DNA of 33,394 bases from Streptococcus sp. HMSC067H01 (GTDB lineage: Bacteria; Bacillota; Bacilli; Lactobacillales; Streptococcaceae): the NCBI RefSeq assembly GCF_001814775.1, contig NZ_KV817789.1:1-33394 (forward strand), read 5' to 3'. The position numbers and the translations under genes are program-made. Positions 17,353 through 24,328 of this stretch are shown piece by piece. Position 1 is the stretch's first letter. The number at the start of each line of letters is the position of its first letter. A model generated the notes under the pieces. That model did not search any database, had not been told where the DNA came from, and was given only the letters and a program-made list of their open reading frames with translations.

Positions 17353-17622
17353 ATGGCAATCTCAAAAGAGAAAAAAAATGAAATCATTGCACAATATGCA
17401 CGTCACGAAGGTGATACAGGTTCAGTAGAGGTTCAAGTTGCTGTCCTTACTTGGGAAATCAACCACCTTAACGAACACATCAAACAACACAAAAAAGACC
17501 ACGCTACTTACCGTGGATTGATGAAGAAAATCGGTCGCCGTCGTAACTTGCTTGCATACTTGCGTAAAAACGACGTTAACCGTTACCGTGAGTTAATCAA
17601 CTCTCTAGGACTTCGTCGCTAA
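17353..17622 (+). CDS. rpsO: 30S ribosomal protein S15
   Basis: 89 aa, the standard S15 length. The four-helix S15 features are present: [11 protein letters not shown] near residues 21-31, [19 protein letters not shown] at 39-57, and RRRNLLAYL near 63-71. It binds 16S rRNA (h20-h22) early in small-subunit assembly. AAGGAG precedes the ATG by 7 bases. It is monocistronic, with a strong promoter. The large hairpin element at 17623-17726 begins immediately after the stop codon. Confidence 0.97.
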   Translation: MAISKEKKNEIIAQYARHEGDTGSVEVQVAVLTWEINHLNEHIKQHKKDHATYRGLMKKIGRRRNLLAYLRKNDVNRYRELINSLGLRR

Positions 17623-17726
17623 TCTTGCGTCTAAAACGTTTCTATACTTCGTTGGCTTCGCCTCGATGTACCATCAGTACAATTTTCGGCTTGCCGTCTA
17701 GTCTATAAACGTTTTATCCAGCAAGA
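17623..17726. repeat. BOX-like hairpin element directly after rpsO
   Basis: The outer arms TCTTGC / GCAAGA and the inner arms TAAAACGTTT / AAACGTTTTA form a long imperfect stem enclosing about 60 bases. The core (GGCTTCGCCT, a TGTACC..AGTACA hairpin, CGGCTTGCCG, TCTAGT) resembles the core of the BOX at 9249-9354 in order and spacing, but the terminal arms differ. It looks like a related small non-coding repeat; I have no name for it. Confidence 0.6.
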
Positions 17727-17730
17727 ATCA

Positions 17731-17757
17731 AGCTCTCTGACTTCAGGGAGCTTTTTT
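17731..17757 (+). terminator. rpsO terminator
   Basis: Stem AGCTCTCTGA / TCAGGGAGCT followed by TTTTT. A near-copy (18760-18786) follows cadD. Confidence 0.85.
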
Positions 17758-17763
17758 ATTGAG

Positions 17764-17863
17764 ATTTTATCGGCCACAATTTTGGAGACTACAAAAACAC
17801 AGGAGACTTAAAAAGGACTGTAAAGAAAGTTTTATCGGCCACAATTTTGGAGACTACAAAAAC
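17764..17863 (-). CRISPR. Two-repeat CRISPR relic, type II-A (S. thermophilus CRISPR1-like)
   Basis: Two 35-base repeats (17764-17798 and 17829-17863) are identical except for one terminal base and enclose one 30-base spacer (17799-17828); the period is 65. Read on the minus strand, the repeat starts GTTTTTGTAGTCTCCAAAAT and ends GATAAAAC, closely resembling the S. thermophilus CRISPR1 repeat start GTTTTTGTACTCTCAAGATT. The repeat farther from the leader carries the terminal change (C to T), as expected of the trailer end. Repeat and spacer lengths fit type II-A (usually 36 and 30). No cas9, cas1, cas2, csn2 or tracrRNA was seen in the window. Confidence 0.82.
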
Positions 17864-17870
17864 CTCAAAT
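17864..17870 (-). promoter_or_regulatory. CRISPR leader end (leader-anchoring motif)
   Basis: Immediately before the first repeat on the minus strand is ATTTGAG. This sequence is known at the 3' end of type II-A leaders, where it directs spacer integration to the first repeat. It sets the array orientation independently of the degenerate trailer repeat. Confidence 0.75.
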
Positions 17871-17903
17871 GGTAGTAGTCTGCAAGACCCTCGGAGAGCC
17901 CAC

Positions 17904-17939
17904 ACTTTACGAAGTAAAGTATAGTATGTTATACTTTAC
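17904..17939. promoter_or_regulatory. Overlapping alternative hairpins upstream of cadD
   Basis: ACTTTAC (17904-17910) pairs with GTAAAGT (17914-17920). The longer GTAAAGTATA (17914-17923) can instead pair perfectly with TATACTTTAC (17930-17939). The middle arm is shared, so the two forms exclude each other in RNA; as DNA it is a good palindromic operator. It could control the cadD leader or be a relic of the CRISPR leader side. Confidence 0.5.
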
Positions 17940-18003
17940 ATGGAAGTAGTCACCGAATTCCAGTTAGAAATTACTTTGTAACTACGTTTTGAGGAGGAGT
18001 AAA

Positions 18004-18078
18004 ATGCTTTCCTACGTTCGACATTACCCATTAGCGATAGCTAAATTAATGTGTCTGTGCTCTCCTAAAATCTGCTGA
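18004..18078 (+). CDS. Possible 24-residue leader peptide before cadD
   Basis: An ATG 4 bases after GAGGAGGAG opens a 24-codon frame, ending TGA 29 bp before cadD. The peptide starts MLSYVRHYPLAIAK and ends with three cysteines (Cys17, Cys19, Cys24) in a CLCSPKIC tail. CTCCT at 18062-18066, in the last codons, can pair either with the leader's own GGAGGAG or with the cadD AGGAG (18097-18101). This is the arrangement of a translational attenuator. It could equally be a chance ORF or a gene remnant. Confidence 0.4.
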   Translation: MLSYVRHYPLAIAKLMCLCSPKIC

Positions 18079-18107
18079 TTTATTACTGACTAATACAGGA
18101 GGTTTTT

Positions 18108-18728
18108 ATGGGACAGACAATCATATCTGCTATTGGTGTTTATATTTCCACCAGTATCGATTATTTAATTATTTTATTTATTTTATTTGCACAGCTATCA
18201 CAGAATAAACAAAAATGGCATATTTATGCGGGGCAATATCTAGGCACAGGCTTACTTGTAGGGGCGAGTTTAGTTGCTGCTTATGTCGTTAATTTCGTGC
18301 CTGAAGAATGGATGGTTGGATCGCTTGGTTTAATCCCTATCTATTTAGGGATTCGCTTTGCAATTGTTGGAGAAGGTGAGGAAGAAGAGGAAGAAATTAT
18401 TGAAAGATTAGAACAAAGCAAGGCAAATCAACTGTTTTGGACAGTTACATTGCTGACAATTGCGTCTGGCGGAGATAATTTAGGTATCTATATACCTTAT
18501 TTTGCTTCGTTAGATTGGTCACAGACCCTCGTGGCCTTGCTTGTGTTTGTAATCGGCATAATTATCTTATGCGAGCTTAGTCGTGTGCTATCCTCTATGC
18601 CGTTAATATCCGAGACAATTGAAAAATATGAGCGAATCATTGTGCCCTTAGTATTCATTCTACTTGGACTATACATCATGTATGAAAATGGCACGATAGA
18701 GACTTTTCTGACCGTGGAGATTTTTTAG
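18108..18728 (+). CDS. cadD: Cadmium resistance transporter CadD
   Basis: 206 aa, Cad family (PF03596-type) membrane protein that exports Cd2+. It has about five or six hydrophobic helices. A very acidic cytoplasmic loop (a run of Glu, residues about 86-97) separates two halves, and TIASGGDNLGIYIPYF in the second half is typical of the family. AGGAGG precedes the ATG by 5 bases. Codon use is more AT-rich than in its neighbours, and relatives are common on staphylococcal and streptococcal mobile elements, so it is probably acquired. No cadX/cadC-type regulator accompanies it; the unusual leader upstream may regulate it. Confidence 0.9.
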   Translation: MGQTIISAIGVYISTSIDYLIILFILFAQLSQNKQKWHIYAGQYLGTGLLVGASLVAAYVVNFVPEEWMVGSLGLIPIYLGIRFAIVGEGEEEEEEIIERLEQSKANQLFWTVTLLTIASGGDNLGIYIPYFASLDWSQTLVALLVFVIGIIILCELSRVLSSMPLISETIEKYERIIVPLVFILLGLYIMYENGTIETFLTVEIF

Positions 18729-18759
18729 TTTACTAGGATTTTAGCCCGAGCTCAAATCA

Positions 18760-18786
18760 GCTCTCTGATTTTCAGAGGGCTTTTTT
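18760..18786 (+). terminator. cadD terminator
   Basis: Stem GCTCTCTGA / TCAGAGGGC then TTTTTT. It is strikingly like the rpsO terminator at 17731-17757. Confidence 0.85.
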
Positions 18787-18804
18787 GTGTGCATTTTTCT
18801 AGTC

Positions 18805-18833
18805 TTGCTCATGATTTAGAAATGTGGTATACT
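18805..18833 (+). promoter_or_regulatory. Promoter of the iron-uptake operon
   Basis: TTGCTC and TATACT are spaced by 17, with an extended -10 TGG before TATACT. I see no obvious Fur or MntR palindrome overlapping it. Confidence 0.65.
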
Positions 18834-18881
18834 GTTTATTAAAATTGTCAAAATTTTTAATCTTGGTTAAAGGAGGGGTTC

Positions 18882-19928
18882 ATGCTTTCCAAATTTTATG
18901 GAAACCATCAAAACCTGAGATATTGTTTTTTACTAGCTATCCTGTTAGGAGCTTTGGGACTCTCTCTATTTTTAGCTGTTTCTATGGGGTCTGTTCAGAT
19001 TAGCTTGAGTGATACCTATCGGATAATTTTGAATCAGTTAGGGGCTCCTCTTGAGATAGGAGACATTTCAAAGTCTACGCTTGCTATTGTTTGGAATATG
19101 AGATTGCCACGGGTTTTTCTTGGATTGATTGTGGGGGCAGGCCTATCTATGTGTGGTAGTGTCATGCAGTCAACAGTCAATAATCCAATCGCAGAGCCCT
19201 ATGTGTTAGGAATTTCTGCTGGGGCAACCTTTGGTGCGACTTTGAGTATCATTCTTGGCTTTAAAGTTATGATTGGTCTAGGCTCTTTCCTTGGAGCGAT
19301 TTTAGCAACACTTGCAGTCCTTCTGATTGCTTCCATGCAAGGCAGGATGACAACTTCAAGTCTCATTTTATCAGGGACGGTGGTCAATGCACTCTTTTTG
19401 GCTTTTTCAAATTTTATTATCTCAATTGGCGCTAATGCTGACAGTGTCATGACCATCAAGTTTTGGACCATGGGTTCTTTAGCGGGGACTTCCTGGGCTC
19501 ACTTAACCTTGCCAGCAGTAGTCGTGGGAATAGCCTTTTTGTTTTTCTCTACCCAATATCGTGTTTTTAATGCCATGATGATGGGAGATGAGGCAGCCTT
19601 GACCTTGGGAATTCCCCTACGTTTTTATTGGTATCTCTATGTGACGATTGTGGCTGTGCTGACAGCTATCTTGGTATCGACCTGTGGGATTATTGGTTTT
19701 GTCGGTCTGATTACACCTCATTTGGCAAGAAGCTTGGTTGGTACAAACTACAGAAGACTTTTTCCGATTGCTACTTTACTTGGCGCTCTCTTTGTTGTCT
19801 GGGCAGATGTCCTTGCTCGTGTTTTGATACAAAATGCTGAGCTGCCGATTGGTATTTTCACAGCCTTAGTAGGTGCACCTTTCTTTATCTATATGGTTGG
19901 AAGTAGACGAAGGGAGGTGAAGGTCTGA
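18882..19928 (+). CDS. FecCD-family iron(siderophore) ABC permease
   Basis: 348 aa, about nine to ten membrane helices. Family hallmarks are RLPRVFLGLIVGAGLSMCG near residues 72-90, NNPIAEPYVLGISAGA near 98-113, and the ATPase-coupling region GFVGLITPHLARSLVG near 273-288. Only one permease gene is present, so it should act as a homodimer, unlike pneumococcal Piu and Pia, which have two permeases. AAAGGAGGGG precedes the ATG. It is the first gene of a four-gene operon; one base separates it from the ATPase. Confidence 0.92.
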   Translation: MLSKFYGNHQNLRYCFLLAILLGALGLSLFLAVSMGSVQISLSDTYRIILNQLGAPLEIGDISKSTLAIVWNMRLPRVFLGLIVGAGLSMCGSVMQSTVNNPIAEPYVLGISAGATFGATLSIILGFKVMIGLGSFLGAILATLAVLLIASMQGRMTTSSLILSGTVVNALFLAFSNFIISIGANADSVMTIKFWTMGSLAGTSWAHLTLPAVVVGIAFLFFSTQYRVFNAMMMGDEAALTLGIPLRFYWYLYVTIVAVLTAILVSTCGIIGFVGLITPHLARSLVGTNYRRLFPIATLLGALFVVWADVLARVLIQNAELPIGIFTALVGAPFFIYMVGSRRREVKV

Positions 19929-19929
19929 T

Positions 19930-20685
19930 ATGGATTTAATGTGCAAAGATATCCACTTTGGAATCGGAGAAAAAAAGATTCTCAAAGGAGTCTCACTCAA
20001 ACTGGAGGGAAAGCAATTTCATACTATTTTGGGACCCAATGGCAGTGGGAAGACTAGCTTGTTGAAACTTCTCTATCGACAGGAAAAACCTGATCAAGGC
20101 TTGATTTCTCTAGATGGGAAACCACTGGAACAAATGAGCGTTAAGGAAACGGCAAAACAGATGGCCGTCATCACTCAGTTCAATCAACTCCAGTTTGATT
20201 GTACGGTTGAAGAAATCGTTATGCTGGGCAGAACACCCCATCTTGCTTTCTTACAGAAGGAAAAAGAAAAAGACTTTGCCTTGGTTGAGGATGCTCTGAT
20301 CAAGGTAGATATGTTCGAGAAAAGAAATCGCCTCTACTCTTCTCTGTCAGGAGGAGAGAAGCAGCGGGTTTTGTTGGCACGCGCCTTGGCCCAAGAACCG
20401 ACTCTCCTGCTCTTAGACGAACCGACCAATCATTTGGATATCAAGTACCAGCTAGACTTGTTAACCATTGTCAACCATCTCAATATCAATGTACTAGCAG
20501 TATTACACGATATTCAGCTGGCTTGTCGTTATTCAGACTATCTCTATCTGATGAAAGAAGGAGAAATTGTTTACCAAGGGACTCCAAAAGAGACCATCAC
20601 ACCCGAGTCTTTGCAGGCTGTCTATGGCGTTCAAAGTAAGATTACTTGGACAGAAGATCAGCAAGCCATGATTCACTATTTATAA
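19930..20685 (+). CDS. Iron(siderophore) ABC transporter ATP-binding protein
   Basis: 251 aa, FepC/FhuC type. Walker A GPNGSGKTS is at 35-43, the signature LSGGEKQ at 139-145, and Walker B LLLLDEPT has D163/E164, followed by NHLDIKYQLDLL. The H-loop is AVLHD. It supplies energy to the FecCD-type permease encoded just before it. The binding-protein gene follows after 23 bp. Confidence 0.93.
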   Translation: MDLMCKDIHFGIGEKKILKGVSLKLEGKQFHTILGPNGSGKTSLLKLLYRQEKPDQGLISLDGKPLEQMSVKETAKQMAVITQFNQLQFDCTVEEIVMLGRTPHLAFLQKEKEKDFALVEDALIKVDMFEKRNRLYSSLSGGEKQRVLLARALAQEPTLLLLDEPTNHLDIKYQLDLLTIVNHLNINVLAVLHDIQLACRYSDYLYLMKEGEIVYQGTPKETITPESLQAVYGVQSKITWTEDQQAMIHYL

Positions 20686-20708
20686 AAATTAAAAAGGAAA
20701 ATAAAAAC

Positions 20709-21719
20709 ATGAAAAAAACACTTAGTATTTTACTTGTAACAGTAGCTACCTTATCTTTGGTAGCTTGTGGTAACGCATCTAAAGAAACATCATCTGCACC
20801 AGCTACAACAGAAGCTAGTCAAAAAGCTAATACAGAAACCAGCTACCCTGTAACTATCAAAACTTATGATGCTAAAGGAAATGAAGTCGAACAAGTCTTT
20901 GAAAAGGCTCCTGAAAAGGTCATCACTAACAATCTTTCAACAACTGAAATTCTACTTGAACTTGGTTTGAAGGATAAAATTGCCGGTATGCTCAATCCTG
21001 ATAATGCCGTAACTGGTAAATACAAGGAAGCAATTGAAGCCATCCCTCATATTGGTGATAAAAAATCAGTCTCACAAGAAACAGTTCTTTCTTATGAACC
21101 AGATGCCTTGATGGGCCGCAACATGATGTTTTCTGAAAAGTCAATGGGAACCATTAGTGCTTGGAATGAAAACAAAATCCCTGTTTATACGCAAAAAGCC
21201 TCACTATCAAATATCCAACAGGATTTAGGAAATATCGTAGAAGATGTGAAGAATCTTGGTACCATTTTCAATGTCCAAGACAAGGCTAACCAATATGCCG
21301 AGCAATTACAAGCTAAAATCGATGCGGTTAAAAAAGCCAACCCAGAAACACAGGGTGAAAAGAAAAAAGCTCTGATTATGGTGGCCTACAATGACGAAAC
21401 CTTTGGTGCCTACAAGTCAGCCCTTCAAGAAAGTTTGCTTAACCAACTTGGTTATACAAATGTCGCAACAGGAACTTCTGGCTTGACCCTGGAAAATCTA
21501 GTATCAATGGATCCAGAGTTGATTATCTATGTAACTAGTGACCGCAATCAAAAGTTAGATGAAAAAGCAGTGGATTTGATGAAGGCAAATGCTGTTTTGG
21601 AAAATGTCCCAGCAATCAAAAATCAAAAAATCATGACTATCTCTTACGATGAGCTGATGGATTACGGTCCTGCAGTGATTGATTCCCTTGAGAAAATCAA
21701 TGACTTTATCAAGAAATAA
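20709..21719 (+). CDS. Iron(siderophore)-binding lipoprotein
   Basis: 336 aa from the ATG at 20709, which has AAAAGGAAAA upstream; a longer upstream frame from a TTG overlaps the ATPase and would destroy the signal peptide. Lipobox LVAC with Cys20, then a Ser/Thr-rich linker to about residue 45. The body is a Peripla_BP_2 (FepB/FhuD/TroA-like) fold, with the first-domain motif EKVITNNLSTTEILLELGL and the second-domain DPELIIYVT. The ligand cannot be told from the sequence; a catechol siderophore is suggested by the linked esterase. Confidence 0.9.
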   Translation: MKKTLSILLVTVATLSLVACGNASKETSSAPATTEASQKANTETSYPVTIKTYDAKGNEVEQVFEKAPEKVITNNLSTTEILLELGLKDKIAGMLNPDNAVTGKYKEAIEAIPHIGDKKSVSQETVLSYEPDALMGRNMMFSEKSMGTISAWNENKIPVYTQKASLSNIQQDLGNIVEDVKNLGTIFNVQDKANQYAEQLQAKIDAVKKANPETQGEKKKALIMVAYNDETFGAYKSALQESLLNQLGYTNVATGTSGLTLENLVSMDPELIIYVTSDRNQKLDEKAVDLMKANAVLENVPAIKNQKIMTISYDELMDYGPAVIDSLEKINDFIKK

Positions 21720-22395
21720 GGAGTTTAACTGGGAAGGGATTCGAGTTAGGGTCAGTCTTCCTTCAAACTATGATCCTCAACAAGCCTACCCAATGATTCT
21801 TTTAAATGACGGACAATTGGACTATTTGTCAGACCTATCTCAATCTGTAATTTTGGTGGGTTTGATTCCAGAAAATCGTCTGGATGACTTTACACCTTGG
21901 AAAGCTAGTTCTTTGAAAGAAGGGGCTCCAGATTTTGGTGGAAAGGTAGATGCCTACCATCAAAAGCTCTTTCAAGGAATTCTAACAGCTCTAAAAAAAG
22001 ACTACTTGATAGATGAAAGCAGGATTGCTTATGGAGGCTATTCACTGGGGGGGCTTGCTGCTGTTTATAGTCTCTATAGTAGCCATCTTCCTGCGACCTG
22101 TATCTTTTCTATCTGTGGTTCTTTCTGGTATCCAGAATTTATAGACTTTTGCAGGGAACATGACCTGATACAGAGCCAAAGCCTTATTTATCTGCAAAAT
22201 GGTCAGACAGAAGGTTCCAATCATTTCAACCGCCTGTCTAAGGCTCCTCTTTTTGCAAGGGAACTTCATGATCTGATTTCAGAAGCAGTTCCCTCAACAT
22301 ATTCCACCTTTGATGCATATGGGCATCATGAAGCTCTCGACCAACGCTATCAACATTTTTGTGATTGGCTAATGAAGGAATGGGAGCTTAAATAA
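21700..22395 (+). CDS. Enterochelin-esterase-like hydrolase (Fes/IroE/BesA type)
   Basis: 231 aa alpha/beta hydrolase (putative esterase, PF00756-type). The nucleophile elbow GGYSLGG has Ser115. A late histidine pair in YGHHEA (H209/H210) supplies the likely catalytic His. The start is uncertain: the ATG at 21700 overlaps the binding-protein gene by 20 bp and has only a weak site upstream, whereas AAGGAG at 21717-21722 precedes no ATG in frame. There is no signal peptide, so it is cytoplasmic. In iron operons such enzymes cleave imported ferri-siderophore esters to free iron, which is the inferred role here. Confidence 0.82.
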   Translation: MTLSRNKEFNWEGIRVRVSLPSNYDPQQAYPMILLNDGQLDYLSDLSQSVILVGLIPENRLDDFTPWKASSLKEGAPDFGGKVDAYHQKLFQGILTALKKDYLIDESRIAYGGYSLGGLAAVYSLYSSHLPATCIFSICGSFWYPEFIDFCREHDLIQSQSLIYLQNGQTEGSNHFNRLSKAPLFARELHDLISEAVPSTYSTFDAYGHHEALDQRYQHFCDWLMKEWELK

Positions 22396-22402
22396 AAAAG
22401 CG

Positions 22403-22437
22403 ATACTCTCTGTTTATAATGGACAGAGAGTATTTTT
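22403..22437 (+). terminator. Terminator of the iron-uptake operon
   Basis: Perfect 11-bp stem ATACTCTCTGT / ACAGAGAGTAT with a 9-base loop and a T-run. Confidence 0.9.
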
Positions 22438-22515
22438 CTTGTCTTTATTTGTCTATATTTTGAAATTTTCGTGGGTTTATCTAAAATGAAAGTTTAACTG
22501 AAATGCATCAAAATG

Positions 22516-22524
22516 TGGTATAAT
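22516..22524 (+). promoter_or_regulatory. Extended -10 promoter of the DEAD-box helicase gene
   Basis: TGG-TATAAT lies 27 bp before the ATG, with a poor -35 (AACTGA at 17 bases). Confidence 0.65.
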
Positions 22525-22551
22525 GAGTAGATAGATAGAATCGAGGATATT

Positions 22552-23895
22552 ATGTCATTTACGAAATTTAAGTTTAAAAAATATATAGAGGAAACCTTGG
22601 AGGAGTTGAAGTTTACCACTCCAACAGAGGTGCAAGATAAGTTGATTCCTATTGTCTTGGCAGGTCGTGACTTGGTTGGTGAATCAAAAACAGGTTCTGG
22701 AAAGACTCATACTTTCTTGCTTCCAATTTTCCAACAGTTGGATGAAGAGAGCGATAGCGTGCAGGCAGTTATCACAGCTCCTAGCCGTGAGTTGGCAACG
22801 CAGATTTATCAAGCTGCTCGTCAAATTGCAGGACACTCAGAAGTAGAGATTCGTGTTGTGAACTATGTTGGTGGTACAGATAAAGCTCGCCAAATTGACA
22901 AACTGGCAAGCAACCAGCCCCATATTGTTATCGGGACGCCAGGTCGTATCTATGATTTGGTCAAGTCTGGTGACCTCGCTATTCACAAGGCAAAGACTTT
23001 TGTAGTCGATGAAGCTGATATGACCTTGGATATGGGATTCCTAGAGACGGTTGATAAGATTGCAGGAAGTCTTCCGAAAGACTTACAGTTTATGGTCTTT
23101 TCAGCAACCATCCCACAAAAACTGCAACCATTCTTGAAAAAATACTTGTCAAATCCTGTCATGGAAAAAATCAAGACCAAAACAGTTATTTCTGACACGA
23201 TTGACAACTGGTTGATTTCGACCAAGGGTCGTGATAAGAATGCTCAGATTTATGAGTTGACTCAAGTCATGCAACCTTATCTAGCCATGATTTTTGTCAA
23301 TACAAAAACTCGTGCGGATGAATTGCATACCTACCTAACAGCTCAAGGCTTAAAGGTGGCTAAGATTCATGGGGATATTGCTCCTCGTGAACGTAAACGG
23401 ATCATGAATCAGGTCAAAAATCTTGATTTTGAGTATATCGTAGCAACTGACTTAGCTGCGCGTGGGATTGACATCGAAGGTGTCAGTCATGTTATTAATG
23501 ATGCTATTCCACAAGACTTGTCCTTCTTTGTCCACCGTGTCGGACGAACTGGACGTAATGGCTTACCAGGAACAGCCATTACACTTTACCAGCCTAGTGA
23601 TGACTCAGATATTCGTGAGTTGGAAAAACTAGGAATCAAGTTTACTCCTAAGATGGTTAAAGACGGAGAGTTCCAAGATACTTATGACCGTGACCGCCGT
23701 GCTAATCGTGAGAAGAAACAGGAAAAACTGGACATCGAAATGATTGGCTTGGTTAAAAAGAAAAAGAAAAAAGTCAAACCAGGTTATAAGAAAAAAATCC
23801 AGTGGGCCGTCGATGAAAAACGCCGTAAAACCAAGCGTGCAGAAAGTCGTGCCCGTGGCCGTGCAGAACGTAAAGCTAAACGTCAAACATTTTAA
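22552..23895 (+). CDS. cshB: DEAD-box RNA helicase, CshB-like
   Basis: 447 aa, ATP-dependent RNA helicase for cold adaptation, ribosome assembly or mRNA turnover. Motifs in order: Q motif FTTPTEVQ (21-28), motif I SKTGSGKT (45-52), Ia PSRELA, Ib GTPGR, II DEAD (153-156), III SAT (184-186), V ARGIDIEG and VI HRVGRTGR (328-335). A highly basic tail (about 395-447, with a run of lysines) probably binds RNA. The opening resembles B. subtilis CshB (YqfR) more than CshA. It is a single gene with its own promoter and terminator. Confidence 0.92.
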   Translation: MSFTKFKFKKYIEETLEELKFTTPTEVQDKLIPIVLAGRDLVGESKTGSGKTHTFLLPIFQQLDEESDSVQAVITAPSRELATQIYQAARQIAGHSEVEIRVVNYVGGTDKARQIDKLASNQPHIVIGTPGRIYDLVKSGDLAIHKAKTFVVDEADMTLDMGFLETVDKIAGSLPKDLQFMVFSATIPQKLQPFLKKYLSNPVMEKIKTKTVISDTIDNWLISTKGRDKNAQIYELTQVMQPYLAMIFVNTKTRADELHTYLTAQGLKVAKIHGDIAPRERKRIMNQVKNLDFEYIVATDLAARGIDIEGVSHVINDAIPQDLSFFVHRVGRTGRNGLPGTAITLYQPSDDSDIRELEKLGIKFTPKMVKDGEFQDTYDRDRRANREKKQEKLDIEMIGLVKKKKKKVKPGYKKKIQWAVDEKRRKTKRAESRARGRAERKAKRQTF

Positions 23896-23902
23896 GAATA
23901 AG

Positions 23903-23933
23903 ACAGTAGAACCAAGTCGGTTTTACTGTTTTT
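23903..23933 (+). terminator. Helicase-gene terminator
   Basis: 11-bp stem ACAGTAGAACC / GGTTTTACTGT (one G-T pair), 5-base loop, then TTTTT. Confidence 0.85.
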
Positions 23934-24068
23934 GTATAGTTCTAAATCGGGATTGTCAGAATTCATAAGTAGATGATGTTAAAAACTTAAAATTTAATCA
24001 GATCATTCTTTTAAATTTCTGAAGTTTATAATATACTTAAATTAAAAGTAGATTATTGGAGAAGGTAA

Positions 24069-24287
24069 ATGAAAATAAAAATAAAAATGAAAGACTTTAT
24101 TGCTGGGATTGGTGAAATAAATGTTATTGTATATTTGATATATGTGTGTACTGGTCTCGCTCCTCTCTTTCATATATTGATTATTGGTTCAGAAGTGACT
24201 ACTGGAAAAATAGTTTTAACTATCTTAGGCGTACTTTATGCTATCTTTTTAACGATTGCTAGAATTTATCGAAAGTTTTTCTGGTAA
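24069..24287 (+). CDS. Small two-helix membrane protein, unknown
   Basis: 72 aa. A Lys-rich start (MKIKIKMK) is followed by a hydrophobic helix at about 17-41 and a second at about 47-65, and a basic tail RIYRKFFW. GGAGAAGG precedes the ATG by 5 bases, and an AT-rich -10-like TATAAT lies at about 24027. No known family is recognised. It stands alone between the helicase gene and an IS remnant; the codons and ribosome binding site look genuine, but a short hydrophobic ORF in AT-rich DNA could be spurious. Confidence 0.55.
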   Translation: MKIKIKMKDFIAGIGEINVIVYLIYVCTGLAPLFHILIIGSEVTTGKIVLTILGVLYAIFLTIARIYRKFFW

Positions 24288-24328
24288 GAATCATCATGAA
24301 ATATTAAAATCCCATCAGAAATTTGAAC

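Noticed and set aside
23629..23886. Opposite-strand open frame inside the helicase gene
   Set aside because: It is antisense to the Lys/Arg-rich tail, which naturally yields Phe/Leu-rich open frames; no ribosome site.
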